DNA of 53,743 nt from JBQTJJ01 sp052387235 (GTDB lineage: Bacteria; Actinomycetota; Acidimicrobiia; Acidimicrobiales; GCA-2861595), in NCBI GenBank assembly GCA_052387235.1, contig JBQTJJ010000096.1:1-53743 (forward strand), in the 5' to 3' direction. This document shows positions 39,797 through 48,599 of the stretch, piece by piece. The translations under genes and the position numbers were made by a program. The notes below the pieces were generated by a model, which saw only the letters and a list, made by a program, of their open reading frames with translations, did not search any database and had not been told where the DNA came from. Numbering within the stretch: position 1 is the stretch's first letter; every line of letters starts with the position of its first letter.

Positions 39797-40681
39797 TCAC
39801 GAGGCGTCGGAGCCGGCCCGGCCGCGGGCCTCGACGGCGGCGTCGGCCGCCTTGCCGGCGGCCTCCCGCGCGGTGGCGGCGGTGCGCTCTGCGTCGTCAA
39901 GCTCGGCAGCCAGCTTCTCGGCCTTGCGGGCGGCGCGCTCGGCTTCGGCCGCGGCCGAGGCTGCGGCGGAGCGGAGCTCCTCCGCCCGCCGCTCGGCCTG
40001 GGTGGCCGAGCGCTCGGTCCGCCGGGCGTGGTGCTCGGCCTCGTCCGCCTCGGCCCGCCGGCGCCGGCGGGCCAGCTCGTCGCCCGGGTCGGCCCCGGCC
40101 GCCGGCGGTGCGTCCCCGGCCGGCTCGGCCCTCGGGCTCGCGGTCGTGCGCGCCGGCGCCGGCGGCCGGGCCGCGGTCGGCAGGGAGAAGCCTTCCAGGC
40201 CGAAGCCGGGCGCCTGGTGGTCGGCGTCGAGCACCCCGGCCAGGAGGGGACCGGCCACGGCCGGGTCCACCACGGCGGCACGCAGGGTGGCGGCCATGCG
40301 CTGGCGGGCGGCGTCGCCCCCGGCCTTCCCGGCTGCCTCCAGCTGCGACGAGGCGGCGGCGGTGACCGCGTCGACCGCCTTCCGCTCGGCCGCCTGGGCC
40401 GGCCGCAGCCCGGAGGCGTCGCCCCGAAGGGCCTGCTCCGTGGCCGCCCGCAGGTCCCGGCCGGCGTCGAGCACCGTCTCGACCAGCGCGGGCCGGTCCC
40501 GGGCCACCAGGTTCAGGGCCCAGGCGGTTGCGGGCGGCCGGCGCAGCCTGGCCACCACCGCCGCCTCCTCCCGCTGCTTCCCGGCCCGCAGCTCCCTGAC
40601 CAGCGCGTCGCGGGCGGCGGTGAACTCCTCGGGCTGGAGGGAGTAGAGGTCCCGGGCCCGGTCGGGCACGGCGTCGGCCAT
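39797..40681 (-). CDS. Uncharacterised coiled-coil protein
   Basis: The 294-residue protein begins with a helical domain of about 150 residues (LYSLQPEEFTAARDALVREL, RLRRPPATAWALNLVARDRP). A Pro/Ala linker follows, then a long charged coiled coil (about 205-285) rich in Glu, Arg and Ala. Similar proteins are common in actinobacteria but have no assigned function that I know. No signal peptide or membrane segment is seen. The ATG at 40681 opens MADAVPDRARDLYSLQ; the extra in-frame ATG upstream adds little. It diverges from the amidase gene. Confidence 0.7.
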   Translation of the reverse strand: MADAVPDRARDLYSLQPEEFTAARDALVRELRAGKQREEAAVVARLRRPPATAWALNLVARDRPALVETVLDAGRDLRAATEQALRGDASGLRPAQAAERKAVDAVTAAASSQLEAAGKAGGDAARQRMAATLRAAVVDPAVAGPLLAGVLDADHQAPGFGLEGFSLPTAARPPAPARTTASPRAEPAGDAPPAAGADPGDELARRRRRAEADEAEHHARRTERSATQAERRAEELRSAAASAAAEAERAARKAEKLAAELDDAERTAATAREAAGKAADAAVEARGRAGSDAS

Positions 40682-40740
40682 GCGCCATTCTCGCCGGACC
40701 GGGCGGCGCAACCGCGCCCGGTCTCGCGGGAGCCGCCGTA

Positions 40741-41790
40741 GTGTTGGCCCGGATGTGCGGGGGCCTCGACCAGGGCGGGCAGTGGCACGCCCGCGGCGTG
40801 TCCCGCCGCCGCTTCCTCGCGGCGGGAGCGGCCGGCATCGTGCTGCTGGGACGGGTCCGGCCGGCGGCGGCCGAGGAGACGGTGGACCTGGACGGCCTGG
40901 CCGTCATTCCCCGCGCCTCGTGGGGCGGCGACCTCGCGCCTCGCGCCCCGATCCCCGCCGAGCCCGAGGTGCGCTACCTCCTCGTGCACCACTCGGTGGA
41001 CCCCGGCAACGACTACGCCCCCGCCGACGTGGCCCGCATCCTCCGGGGCTTCGTGGCCTTCCACACCTCGTCGAAGGGCTGGCCCGACCTGGCCTACAAC
41101 TTCATGGTCGACCGCTTCGGCCGGGTGTGGGAGGGCCGGACCGGGAGCCTCGCCGGCCCGGTGGCCGGCGACGCCACGGGCGGCAACCAGGGCTATGACC
41201 AGCTGTGCTGCTTCGTCGGCAACCACCAGGCGGGCCAGCCCTCGGCCGAGGCGTTCGCCGCCATGTCCCGCCTCCTGGCCGTCATGGCCCGCCGCTACGG
41301 CGTTCCCCTCGGGCCCGGCGCCACCACCTCGTTCACGTCCCGGGGCTCCAATCTCCATCCGGCCGGCACCGTGGTCACGACACCCACCATCGCCGGCCAC
41401 CGCGACATGAGCCGCACCCAGTGCCCGGGCGACCTGGTGGCGGCCCGCCTCGGGGAGCTGCGCCTGCTGGCCGCGGGCGGGGCCGGGACCGCCCGTCCCG
41501 CACCGCTCGACCGCCCCACGTCCACCACGGCCCCGCCTCCGCCGGCCGTCGCATCGACCGCGCCCCCGGCCGGGCCGGCATCCACGGCCCCGCCGGCCCC
41601 GTCCTCCACCGCGCCCCCGACCACGCCGGCGCCGGCCCGGCCCGGAGGCGGGCGGGCGGCGGGCGCCGGGAAAGCGGCCGGCACGGACGGCGTGGGGCCG
41701 GCCGCCGCCGTGGCCGCGGTTGGCGTGGCCGCGGCGGCAGCGGCCGGCGGCGGCACGTGGGCCCGCCGGCGCCGCCGGCCCGAGCCCTGA
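40741..41790 (+). CDS. Tat-exported N-acetylmuramoyl-L-alanine amidase (PGRP/amidase_2 type)
   Basis: The 349-residue peptidoglycan hydrolase carries a twin-arginine signal (SRRRFLAAGAAGIVLLG). The amidase/PGRP domain spans about 50-245, with zinc ligands in LLVHHSVDPG and AGHRDMSRTQCPGD. It also has YNFMVDRFGRVWEGR and GNQGYDQLCCFVGN. A Thr/Pro-rich linker, a hydrophobic helix (AAVAAVGVAAAAAAGG) and an Arg-rich tail follow, like the anchor of the CAP protein at 7634. It should cut stem peptides from glycan at the outer face. The GTG at 40741 follows GGGAG by 9 nt. Confidence 0.88.
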   Translation: MLARMCGGLDQGGQWHARGVSRRRFLAAGAAGIVLLGRVRPAAAEETVDLDGLAVIPRASWGGDLAPRAPIPAEPEVRYLLVHHSVDPGNDYAPADVARILRGFVAFHTSSKGWPDLAYNFMVDRFGRVWEGRTGSLAGPVAGDATGGNQGYDQLCCFVGNHQAGQPSAEAFAAMSRLLAVMARRYGVPLGPGATTSFTSRGSNLHPAGTVVTTPTIAGHRDMSRTQCPGDLVAARLGELRLLAAGGAGTARPAPLDRPTSTTAPPPPAVASTAPPAGPASTAPPAPSSTAPPTTPAPARPGGGRAAGAGKAAGTDGVGPAAAVAAVGVAAAAAAGGGTWARRRRRPEP

Positions 41791-41872
41791 CCCGCCCGGT
41801 TGCCGGCCCACCCGGCGTCGGTGAGACTCGCCCGGACCAGGGCACCGGCCCCGGGCGAGGGAGGGGTCCGAC

Positions 41873-42814
41873 GTGGGGCGGGCGAGGGCGATCGTCACCG
41901 TGGGCCTGGCGCTCGGGGCCATGGCGGTGGGCGCATGCCGCGGGGGCGGCCCCGCTCCCGCGCCCCCGTCGTCGACGGGGCCGGCGCCGGCATCCTCGGC
42001 CCCGACCACGGCCGCCGAGGGGTTCGGGCCTCCCGAGCTGCTGGGCCAGGTGGACGACCCGGCCGTGGCCGAGAGCAGCGGCCTGGCCGCGTCCCGCCGC
42101 AACCCGGGTCTGCTGTGGACGCACAACGACTCGGGTGACGAGCCCCGGATCTACTGCCTCACGGCCGGGGGCGCCCGCTGCGGCACCTGGGACGTCACCG
42201 GCGCCAGCGCCCGGGACTGGGAGGACATGGCGGCCGGCCCCGGGCCGGTGGCCGGGACGTCCTACCTGTACCTGGGCGACATCGGCGACAACAACCGCAA
42301 CCAGCCCCAGGTCGTGGTGTACCGCGTCGCCGAGCCGGCGGCCCCGGCGCCGGCGCCGGCGCCGGGGCGGGCGGCGACGGCGCCGGCCGAGCGCATCGTG
42401 CTCCGGTACGAGGACGGTCCCCACGACGCCGAGGCCCTGCTCGTGCACCCCACCACCGGCGATCTGTACGTCGTCACCAAGGCCGTCTCGGGCGCGGCCG
42501 TCTACAAGGCCGCGGCCGGCACCGGCGTGCTGCGGCGCATCGCCGGCTTCGGCCTCGGCATCGGCGAGCTGGTCACAGGGGGCGACATCGCCCCGGACGG
42601 GCGCCGGGTGGCGATCTGCACCTACTACCAGGCCTACGAGCTGACCCTCCCGGCCGGCGCCGGCTTCGACGACGTCTGGGACCAGGACCGCCGGCCGTTG
42701 GCGCTGGCGGCCCGGGCCCAGGGCGAGGCCATCGCCTACCGCCTCGACGGCCGGGCCCTCCTCACCACCAGCGAGCGCTCGCCCTTCCCGCTCCACCAGG
42801 TCGTGCGGCGCTGA
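41873..42814 (+). CDS. Uncharacterised lipoprotein, propeller-like
   Basis: The 313-residue lipoprotein has a signal with lipobox VGAC and a Pro/Ser/Thr linker to about residue 50. The body has motifs such as ESSGLAASRRNPGLLWTHND, WEDMAAGPG, YLYLGDIGDNNRNQP and HDAEALLVHPTTGDLYVVTK. These are typical of an uncharacterised actinobacterial family with strand-rich repeats that suggest a beta-propeller. Function is unknown; extracytoplasmic binding is the most that can be said. The start is GTG at 41873 after GGAGGGG. It is 13 nt upstream of the methyltransferase gene. Confidence 0.75.
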   Translation: MGRARAIVTVGLALGAMAVGACRGGGPAPAPPSSTGPAPASSAPTTAAEGFGPPELLGQVDDPAVAESSGLAASRRNPGLLWTHNDSGDEPRIYCLTAGGARCGTWDVTGASARDWEDMAAGPGPVAGTSYLYLGDIGDNNRNQPQVVVYRVAEPAAPAPAPAPGRAATAPAERIVLRYEDGPHDAEALLVHPTTGDLYVVTKAVSGAAVYKAAAGTGVLRRIAGFGLGIGELVTGGDIAPDGRRVAICTYYQAYELTLPAGAGFDDVWDQDRRPLALAARAQGEAIAYRLDGRALLTTSERSPFPLHQVVRR

Positions 42815-42827
42815 GCCACAATCCGGC

Positions 42828-43643
42828 GTGGCCGTGATCGTCCCCATCGAGGACCCGGTCGACGAGCGGGTCTCGGACTACGTCGGCCTCACCGACCCCG
42901 ACCTGCGCCGGCGGCGGGAGCGGCCCGGCGACGGGGACGGGGGGTTCTTCATCGCCGAGGGGCTGACGGTGATCCGCCAGCTCCTGCGCTCGCCGTACCG
43001 CGTCCGCTCCCTCCTGCTCACGCCCCGACGGCTGGCCGCCCTGGAGGACGTGCTGGGCGGCGTCGACGCCCCCGTCTACGTCGGCGCCCAGGAGGTGGTC
43101 AACGCCGTCTCCGGCTTCCACCTCCACCGGGGCGCCATCGCCTCGGCCGACCGAGCCGCCCTGCCCGACCTCGCCACGCTGGTGGCGGCAGCCGACCTGG
43201 TGGTGGTCACCGAGGGCATCAACGACCACGAGAACCTGGGGGCCCTGTTCCGCAACGCCGCCGCCTTCGGCGCCGGCGCCGTCCTCCTCGACCCGACCTC
43301 GGCCGACCCCCTCTACCGGCGGTCGATCCGGGTGTCCATGGGGCAGGTCCTGCGGGTGCCGTTCGGCCCGGCCCGGCCGTGGCCCGACGCCCTCGGCCAC
43401 CTCCGCCGCCTCGGCTTCGAGGTCCTCGCCCTCACGCCGGCCGCCGGCGCCGAGCCCCTGGACGGCGTCGCCCGTCGGCCCCGCCAGGCCGTCCTGGTCG
43501 GCGCGGAGGGGCCCGGGCTCACGCCGGCCGCCCTGGCCGCCGCCGGCCGCCGGGTCCGCATCCCCCTGGCCGCCGGCGTCGACTCCCTCAACGTGGCCAC
43601 CGCCGCCGCCATCGCGCTGCACCACCTGGCCCGGGCCCCCTGA
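42828..43643 (+). CDS. SpoU/TrmH-family RNA 2'-O-methyltransferase
   Basis: The 271-residue SPOUT-class methyltransferase shows the three family motifs: NLGALFRNAAAFGA, VLVGAEGPGLT and IPLAAGVDSLNVATAAAIALH, which form the knotted S-adenosylmethionine site. An N-terminal substrate-binding domain precedes it (GFFIAEGLTVIRQLL). It modifies rRNA or tRNA ribose; the target is not decidable, although RlmB/TsnR-like rRNA enzymes are closest in layout. The GTG at 42828 has CACAAT ending 5 nt upstream (42817-42822), consistent with a leaderless mRNA separate from the lipoprotein gene. Confidence 0.9.
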   Translation: MAVIVPIEDPVDERVSDYVGLTDPDLRRRRERPGDGDGGFFIAEGLTVIRQLLRSPYRVRSLLLTPRRLAALEDVLGGVDAPVYVGAQEVVNAVSGFHLHRGAIASADRAALPDLATLVAAADLVVVTEGINDHENLGALFRNAAAFGAGAVLLDPTSADPLYRRSIRVSMGQVLRVPFGPARPWPDALGHLRRLGFEVLALTPAAGAEPLDGVARRPRQAVLVGAEGPGLTPAALAAAGRRVRIPLAAGVDSLNVATAAAIALHHLARAP

Positions 43644-43679
43644 CGCCCGGCGTGCTGGTGGCCGGTCACGTGCCGGTGC

Positions 43680-45263
43680 TCAGTGCGTGTCGGGGACCAG
43701 GAGGGGCTCGCCGGCGCCGGCGCCCGGGGCGGCGGGCGGCACGGGGGCGTGCGCCGGCGACTCGGAGGGGAGGAATCGGGCGACGAGGCCGGCGGCCACC
43801 AGCACCACCACCGCGGCCACGGTGAGCGCCAGCCCCATGGCGTCGACGAAGGAGCTCCTGGCCGCGGCGGCGACGGCCTCGCCGCCGGCGGTCATGCCGC
43901 TGCTGACCTGGAGGGCGCCGCCCAGCGAGCTGCGGGCCACGGCGGCCAGGGTGGGGGAGAGGCGCTCGATCGAGGGGCCGAGGCCGGCGGTGTAGTGGGA
44001 CGCGAACAGGCTGCCGAGCACGGCCACGCCCAGGGCCCCGCCCAGCTCGCGGGTGGTGTCGTTCACGGCCGATCCCACGCCGGCCTTGCCCTGGGGCAGC
44101 GACGCCATGATCGACGTGGTGGCCGGCGCCATGGACGTGGCCATGCCCACGGCCAGCACCACCAGCGACACCGCCAGCTGGGGGTACCCGGTGGTGGTGC
44201 CGGCGGCCGACAGCAGGCCCAGTCCCGCCGCCACCAGGGTGAGGCCGCTCGCCACCACCCGCCTCGGCCCGAAGCGCTCCACCAGCCGGGCGCTGAGGGG
44301 CGCCACCGTCATGAGGGTGAGCGCCACCGGCAGCGTGCGGATGCCGGCCTGGAGGGCGGTGTAGCCCTTGACCAGCTGGAGGTACTGGGTGAGCAGGAAG
44401 AAGGTGCCGAACATGGCGAAGAAGACGAGCGTGATGGCGGCGCTGGCGGCGCTGAAGCGGGGGTTGCGGAAGTAGCGCAGGTCCAGCATGGGATCGGTCG
44501 TGCGCAGCTCCCACGCCCCGAACGCCATCAGCACGGCGACGGCGGCGGCGGCCGTGAGGAGGGTGGGCGCCGCCGTCCAGCCGTGGGTGGGCGCCTCGAT
44601 GATGGCGTAGAGCAGCAGGCCGAGGCCGGCGATCGACAGGCCGGCTCCCACCGGGTCGAGCGGGAGGCGGTCGGGGTCGCGCGACGTGGGCACCAGGCGA
44701 TGGCCGCCCACCAGCGCCACCGCGATCACGGGCAGGTTCACGAGGAACACCGACCCCCACCAGAAGTGCTGGAGCAGCCAGCCCCCCGCGATGGGACCGA
44801 TGGCGGCGCCGGCGCCGGCGAAGCCGGCCCAGACGGCGATGGCGCGGGCCCGCTCCCGGGGCGGGAACACCGAGGTGAGGATGGACAGCGTGGCCGGCAT
44901 GACCAGCGCTGCGCCCACGCCCATCACGGCCCGGGTTGCGACCAGGTGCACGGGCTCGGTGGCGAGGGCCGAGACCCCCGAGCCGGCGGCGAAGATCACC
45001 AGCCCGGCCGTGAGGGCGCCCTTGCGGCCGAAGCGGTCGCCCAGCGCCCCGGCCGTGAGCAGGAGGCCGGCGAAGACGAGGGCGTAGGCGTCGACGATCC
45101 ACTGCAGCTCGGTGGCGCTGGCGTCCAGGTCGCGCACCAGCGTGGGGAGCGCCACGTTCAGCACCGTGTTGCCCACGATGATCATGACCAGGCTCAGGCA
45201 GAGCACGGCCAGGACCCACCACCGGGACGGCTCGCGTGCCCCCAGCTGCCCGGTATCGGCCAT
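43680..45263 (-). CDS. MFS multidrug exporter, DHA2 (EmrB/QacA) family
   Basis: This 527-residue transporter has about 14 hydrophobic helices. The motif-A loop is GALGDRFGRKGAL, motif C appears in GPIAGGWLLQHFWWGSVFLV, and TVLNVALPTLVRDL is the standard helix-1 sequence. The family exports drugs, dyes or surfactants by proton antiport. The ATG at 45263 begins MADTGQLGAREPSRWW; upstream in-frame codons give an unlikely Pro/Arg-rich extension. No adjacent TetR- or MarR-type regulator is visible, so control is unknown. Confidence 0.9.
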   Translation of the reverse strand: MADTGQLGAREPSRWWVLAVLCLSLVMIIVGNTVLNVALPTLVRDLDASATELQWIVDAYALVFAGLLLTAGALGDRFGRKGALTAGLVIFAAGSGVSALATEPVHLVATRAVMGVGAALVMPATLSILTSVFPPRERARAIAVWAGFAGAGAAIGPIAGGWLLQHFWWGSVFLVNLPVIAVALVGGHRLVPTSRDPDRLPLDPVGAGLSIAGLGLLLYAIIEAPTHGWTAAPTLLTAAAAVAVLMAFGAWELRTTDPMLDLRYFRNPRFSAASAAITLVFFAMFGTFFLLTQYLQLVKGYTALQAGIRTLPVALTLMTVAPLSARLVERFGPRRVVASGLTLVAAGLGLLSAAGTTTGYPQLAVSLVVLAVGMATSMAPATTSIMASLPQGKAGVGSAVNDTTRELGGALGVAVLGSLFASHYTAGLGPSIERLSPTLAAVARSSLGGALQVSSGMTAGGEAVAAAARSSFVDAMGLALTVAAVVVLVAAGLVARFLPSESPAHAPVPPAAPGAGAGEPLLVPDTH

Positions 45264-45392
45264 GGAGGGGCCAACCGCCCCCGCCCGGCGTCCATTCCCG
45301 GACCGTCCTCGGCGGATCGGGGTCATCGCGCACCTATGTCCAAGTTGCGCAGGTGAGAAGGAACAAGGGTCGGGGAAGGAGAACCCTGCTCC

Positions 45393-45536
45393 ATGAAGGC
45401 GCCCGCGTCGCAACCGAGCAGGCCCAGCCGGCGCCCCCCGGAGCCGGTCCGGCCCCAGCCGGCCCGCCGGCCGGGCGTCGGCCTCCTGGCGGCCCAGGCC
45501 CGGCGCCGGCGCTTCCGGCGCACCGACCTGCGGTAG
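45393..45536 (+). CDS. Possible 47-residue Arg/Pro-rich peptide
   Basis: A short open frame reads MKAPASQPSRPSRRPPEP and ends ARRRRFRRTDLR, extremely basic, similar in character to other tiny actinobacterial ORFs. A GGAG sits 12 nt before the ATG, rather far. It occupies most of the 285-bp gap between the MFS gene and the convergent dehydrogenase. It may well be spurious, because GC-rich DNA yields such frames by chance. Confidence 0.3.
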   Translation: MKAPASQPSRPSRRPPEPVRPQPARRPGVGLLAAQARRRRFRRTDLR

Positions 45537-45548
45537 GGCCCCGAGGCG

Positions 45549-46673
45549 TCAGGCGCCGCCGGCGGGGCGGTGCTCGATCACGGAGCGGGCGGCGTCGCCC
45601 GTCTCCATCCCGTCCAGGGCGTCGTTGACCTCGTCGAGGGTGATGCGGCGCGACACCAGCTCGTCCAGCAGGAGCCGGCCCCCGAGGTAGTGCTCGAGAA
45701 GGACCGGGACGTCCCGGCGGGGGTTGGACGAGCCGTACCAGCAGCCCCTGACGGTCTTGGAGGCGAGGACCAGTCCGAAGAAGGCGGGGATGGCGACGGT
45801 GACGTCCATGGCCGGGACGCCCACCAGCACGGCCTGGCCGCCCCGCCTGGTCATGGTGATGGTCTGGTCGATGGTGCGCTGGAGGCCCACCACCTCGAAG
45901 CCCACGTCCACCCCGCGCTGGCCGGTGAGGGCCATCACCCCCGACACCGCGTCGCCGGCGCCGGCATCGACCGCGTGGGTGGCCCCGAACCGCACGGCCA
46001 GGTCGAGCTTGGCGGGGTTGGTGTCGACGGCGATGATCCGGCCCGCGCCGGCGATGCGGGCGCCCTGGACCACGTTGAGCCCCACGCCCCCGCAGCCCAC
46101 CACCGCCACCGTGTCGCCCGCTCCTACCGACGCGGTGCGCAGCGCCGCGCCCACGCCGGTCAGCACCGAGCAGCCCAGGAGCGCGGCCACGGTGAGGTCG
46201 AGGTCGCCCGGCAGCGGGACCACTCCGGTCTCGGGGACGACGACGACCTCGGCGAAGGTGCCGGTGGCCGCCATCTGGTAGAGGTGCCCGCCGCCCGAGC
46301 GGAACCGGGTGGTACCGTCGAGCAGCCCGCCCGACGCCATGGTGACGGTGGCCTGCTCGCACAGGTGGCCCTCGCCCCGCAGGCAGAAGAAGCACTGGCC
46401 GCACTGGGGCACCCAGCAGACCAGGACGTGGTCGCCGGGCTGCACGCTGGTGACGCCGGGCCCGACCGCCTCCACCACGCCGGCGCCCTCGTGGCCCAGC
46501 ACGGCCGGCGTCTGCATCATCATCACGCCGCTGCGGGCCGACAGGTCCGAGTGGCACACGCCCGAGGCCGCGACCCGCACGAGCACCTCGCCGGCGTGGG
46601 GCGCCTCCACCTCCACGTCGGTGCGGATCTCGAGCGGCTGCCCCACCTGGGTGAGGACGGCGGCCCGGACCAT
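45549..46673 (-). CDS. Zinc-dependent alcohol dehydrogenase, class III/aryl-alcohol type
   Basis: The 374-residue MDR enzyme has catalytic zinc residues in SGVCHSDLSARSG and GHEGAGVVEAVG, structural zinc cysteines in PQCGQCFFCLRGEGHLC, and the NAD-binding AVVGCGGVGLNVVQGARIAG. The extra loop and GCWYGSSNPRRDVP near the end match the class III or mycothiol/formaldehyde-like branch. The substrate is unknown. The ATG at 46673 is 14 nt after the stop of the small membrane protein, so it may be the last gene of the leftward cluster. TAGATT lies in that spacer. Confidence 0.85.
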   Translation of the reverse strand: MVRAAVLTQVGQPLEIRTDVEVEAPHAGEVLVRVAASGVCHSDLSARSGVMMMQTPAVLGHEGAGVVEAVGPGVTSVQPGDHVLVCWVPQCGQCFFCLRGEGHLCEQATVTMASGGLLDGTTRFRSGGGHLYQMAATGTFAEVVVVPETGVVPLPGDLDLTVAALLGCSVLTGVGAALRTASVGAGDTVAVVGCGGVGLNVVQGARIAGAGRIIAVDTNPAKLDLAVRFGATHAVDAGAGDAVSGVMALTGQRGVDVGFEVVGLQRTIDQTITMTRRGGQAVLVGVPAMDVTVAIPAFFGLVLASKTVRGCWYGSSNPRRDVPVLLEHYLGGRLLLDELVSRRITLDEVNDALDGMETGDAARSVIEHRPAGGA

Positions 46674-46687
46674 GGTGGGACCGGAAT

Positions 46688-46978
46688 CTACCGCCCTGCC
46701 TCGCGGTCCTCGCGCTCGGCCGCCTTGACGGCGTAGCCGAAGACGATCCCGGGCGCGAGGGTGACGGTGCTGCCGATCAGCGACGCCACCACGATGGTGA
46801 CGGTGGCGGCCGGGAAGTCGGTGGCGAACCCGACGGCGAAGGCCACCACCGCCAGCAGCACCAGCCCGTAGCCCACCCGCTTGCCGGTGGCGGCCCACCG
46901 GGCCCACTGGGCCCGCCGGGCCCGCACGGGGTCGACCGGCGGCGGTCGGGTGTCGTCGCCGGTCACCATGGCCACCAT
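46688..46978 (-). CDS. Small two-helix membrane protein, uncharacterised
   Basis: The 96-residue product has a basic N-terminal stretch (RARRAQWARWAATGKRVG) and two hydrophobic helices (YGLVLLAVVAFAVGFAT and TIVVASLIGSTVTLAPGIVFGYAVKA), then a charged tail. I know no function. The ATG at 46978 overlaps the end of the glycosyltransferase gene; the in-frame ATG at 46969 is equally possible. It is translated just behind the glycosyltransferase and just before the dehydrogenase. Confidence 0.65.
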   Translation of the reverse strand: MVAMVTGDDTRPPPVDPVRARRAQWARWAATGKRVGYGLVLLAVVAFAVGFATDFPAATVTIVVASLIGSTVTLAPGIVFGYAVKAAEREDREAGR

Positions 46979-48012
46979 CCTGCCTGGTCGAGCAGGTCCC
47001 GGATGCGGCCGGGGAGGTCGGGGAGGGCGAAGTGGCGGCGGGCCACGGCCTGGTTGCGGTCCAGCAGGGCCGGATCGGGCCTGCGCAGCCAGGCGTCGAG
47101 CGGCGCCGGGTCGTCCGCCGGGAACCAGGTGAAGCCGAAGGCGCGGAGCTCGGCCGCCACCGGGTACGGGGCGACGGCCAGGGGCCGGCGGTGGAGCGCC
47201 GATTCGACGACCGGGTTCCCGAAGCCCTCCCAGCTGGAGGGGAACACCACGGCGTCGCACGCGGCGTAGGCGTCGGCCACGGTGGCGCCGGGGAGGTCGG
47301 GGAAGCCCCGCAGGACCGGCACCCGGGCCGCCGCCGCCAACCGGTCCACCTCGGGGCCGAAGCCCTCCTCGGCCGGCCCCAGCAGCCAGTAGGCGGCGTC
47401 CAGGGCCTCGGCCAGGGCCAGGGCGGCGGGGACGCCCTTGCGGGCCAGGGCCCGCGTGGGCTGCAGCACCAGGCGCCGGCCGCCGCCCACCCCCAGGGCG
47501 GCCCGGGTCTGCTCCCGCCGGCCGGCCGGCGGCTCGGGGTCGAAGGCGTTGCGGATGGTGCGGGCCTCGATGCCGTGCCCGGCCAGCTGCTCCCGGCTGA
47601 GGTCGTTGATCGTCACGTGGGCCCAGGCCGGGTCGTCGGGCGGCGGCGGGAAGCCGGCGAAGCGCTCCCGCTGCCACGGCAGGTCGTGGTGGCGGAGCAC
47701 GGCCCGCCGGCCGCGGAGCACGTCCGCGACCACTGTCGCGGCGGCCGGGTTGAGGGGCAGGGAGCACAGGTTCTCCACCACCACCAGGCCGGCGCCGGCC
47801 AGCGCCTCGGCCACCTCGCCGGCCGACGGCGGTTCCGCGGCGTCGATGCCCAGCCCCGGGAGCACCACGCCGGCGGTGCCGCCGCCCGCCACCGTCCGCA
47901 CGTCGAAGCCGAGCTGCCCGAGGGCCCAGCCCCACTTGGCCGCCTCCACCGACACGCCGTCGGGCCCGCCCAGGCGGAACGAGACGATGGCGGCGCAGGG
48001 GCGCCCGGTCAC
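46963..48012 (-). CDS. GT4-like glycosyltransferase
   Basis: The 349-residue protein has a GT-B fold. The N-terminal domain starts with CAAIVSFRLGGPDGVSVEAAKWG, typical for the acceptor domain. The C-terminal domain has LVLQPTRALARKGVPAAL, a GFPDLPGATVADAYAACDAV helix and the E-x7-E sugar-nucleotide site in FPSSWEGFGNPVVESALH. It transfers a sugar, perhaps mannose or glucose, to an unknown acceptor. Its GTG overlaps the stop of the DUF5317 gene as GTGA (48009-48012). Confidence 0.82.
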   Translation of the reverse strand: MTGRPCAAIVSFRLGGPDGVSVEAAKWGWALGQLGFDVRTVAGGGTAGVVLPGLGIDAAEPPSAGEVAEALAGAGLVVVENLCSLPLNPAAATVVADVLRGRRAVLRHHDLPWQRERFAGFPPPPDDPAWAHVTINDLSREQLAGHGIEARTIRNAFDPEPPAGRREQTRAALGVGGGRRLVLQPTRALARKGVPAALALAEALDAAYWLLGPAEEGFGPEVDRLAAAARVPVLRGFPDLPGATVADAYAACDAVVFPSSWEGFGNPVVESALHRRPLAVAPYPVAAELRAFGFTWFPADDPAPLDAWLRRPDPALLDRNQAVARRHFALPDLPGRIRDLLDQAGWWPW

Positions 48013-48599
48013 CCGCCGGCGCCGGGCGCGGCGGCGGCGTCGCTCCCCGACCGGGCCGCCGACGACCTCGTCCGGCGCCCCGCCGCCGGCGCCAGGAGGT
48101 GGACAGCCACGTCGGCCGCGCCCACCGCCGCCAGCAGGTCGCCGAAGGACAGCACCTCGCGCAGGGGCGCCACCGGGATCACGTCGGCCAGCCCGGCCAG
48201 CCGGTCGGACGGCCGCTCGAGGTGGTGGCGGCCGGACAGCTGCACGTCGCCGGCCCGCCCCGGCTCGGCCACGCCGGCCCGCTCCAGGGCCGACGCCCGC
48301 ACCGGCATGCCCCCGTTCAGCGCCATCACGACCAGGTTGAGGGCGATGCCGGCTGCCACCAGCCACATGCCCACCGTGGCCAGGTTGGCCAGGGCGAAGG
48401 CCAGCAGGAGCCCGAACGAGACCAGCAGCAGGGTGCCGGCGCCCGCTCCGTCCATGCGGCCGGCGGCGAGCTGGAGGGCCAGGCCGGCGACCAGCAGCGC
48501 CTCGGCCCGAAGCGACCGCCGGGCCAGGTGGTGGAAGCGGCCCCCGGCCAGCAGGCCGACGGCCAGGCCCGCGGCCACGGCCAGGAGCGTGAACCGCAT
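48009..48599 (-). CDS. DUF5317-type membrane protein
   Basis: The 196-residue protein has four or five hydrophobic helices in its first 110 residues (LLAVAAGLAVGLLAGG, EALLVAGLALQLAAG, LLLVSFGLLLAFALANL, WLVAAGIALNLVVMALNGGMPV) and a soluble tail with PLREVLSFGDLLAAVGAAD. The NGGMPV segment and the FSxGD element are typical of this family, which has no known function. The ATG at 48599 is leaderless in appearance: TACCTT (minus strand, 48613-48608) ends 8 nt upstream. Confidence 0.78.
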   Translation of the reverse strand: MRFTLLAVAAGLAVGLLAGGRFHHLARRSLRAEALLVAGLALQLAAGRMDGAGAGTLLLVSFGLLLAFALANLATVGMWLVAAGIALNLVVMALNGGMPVRASALERAGVAEPGRAGDVQLSGRHHLERPSDRLAGLADVIPVAPLREVLSFGDLLAAVGAADVAVHLLAPAAGRRTRSSAARSGSDAAAAPGAGG

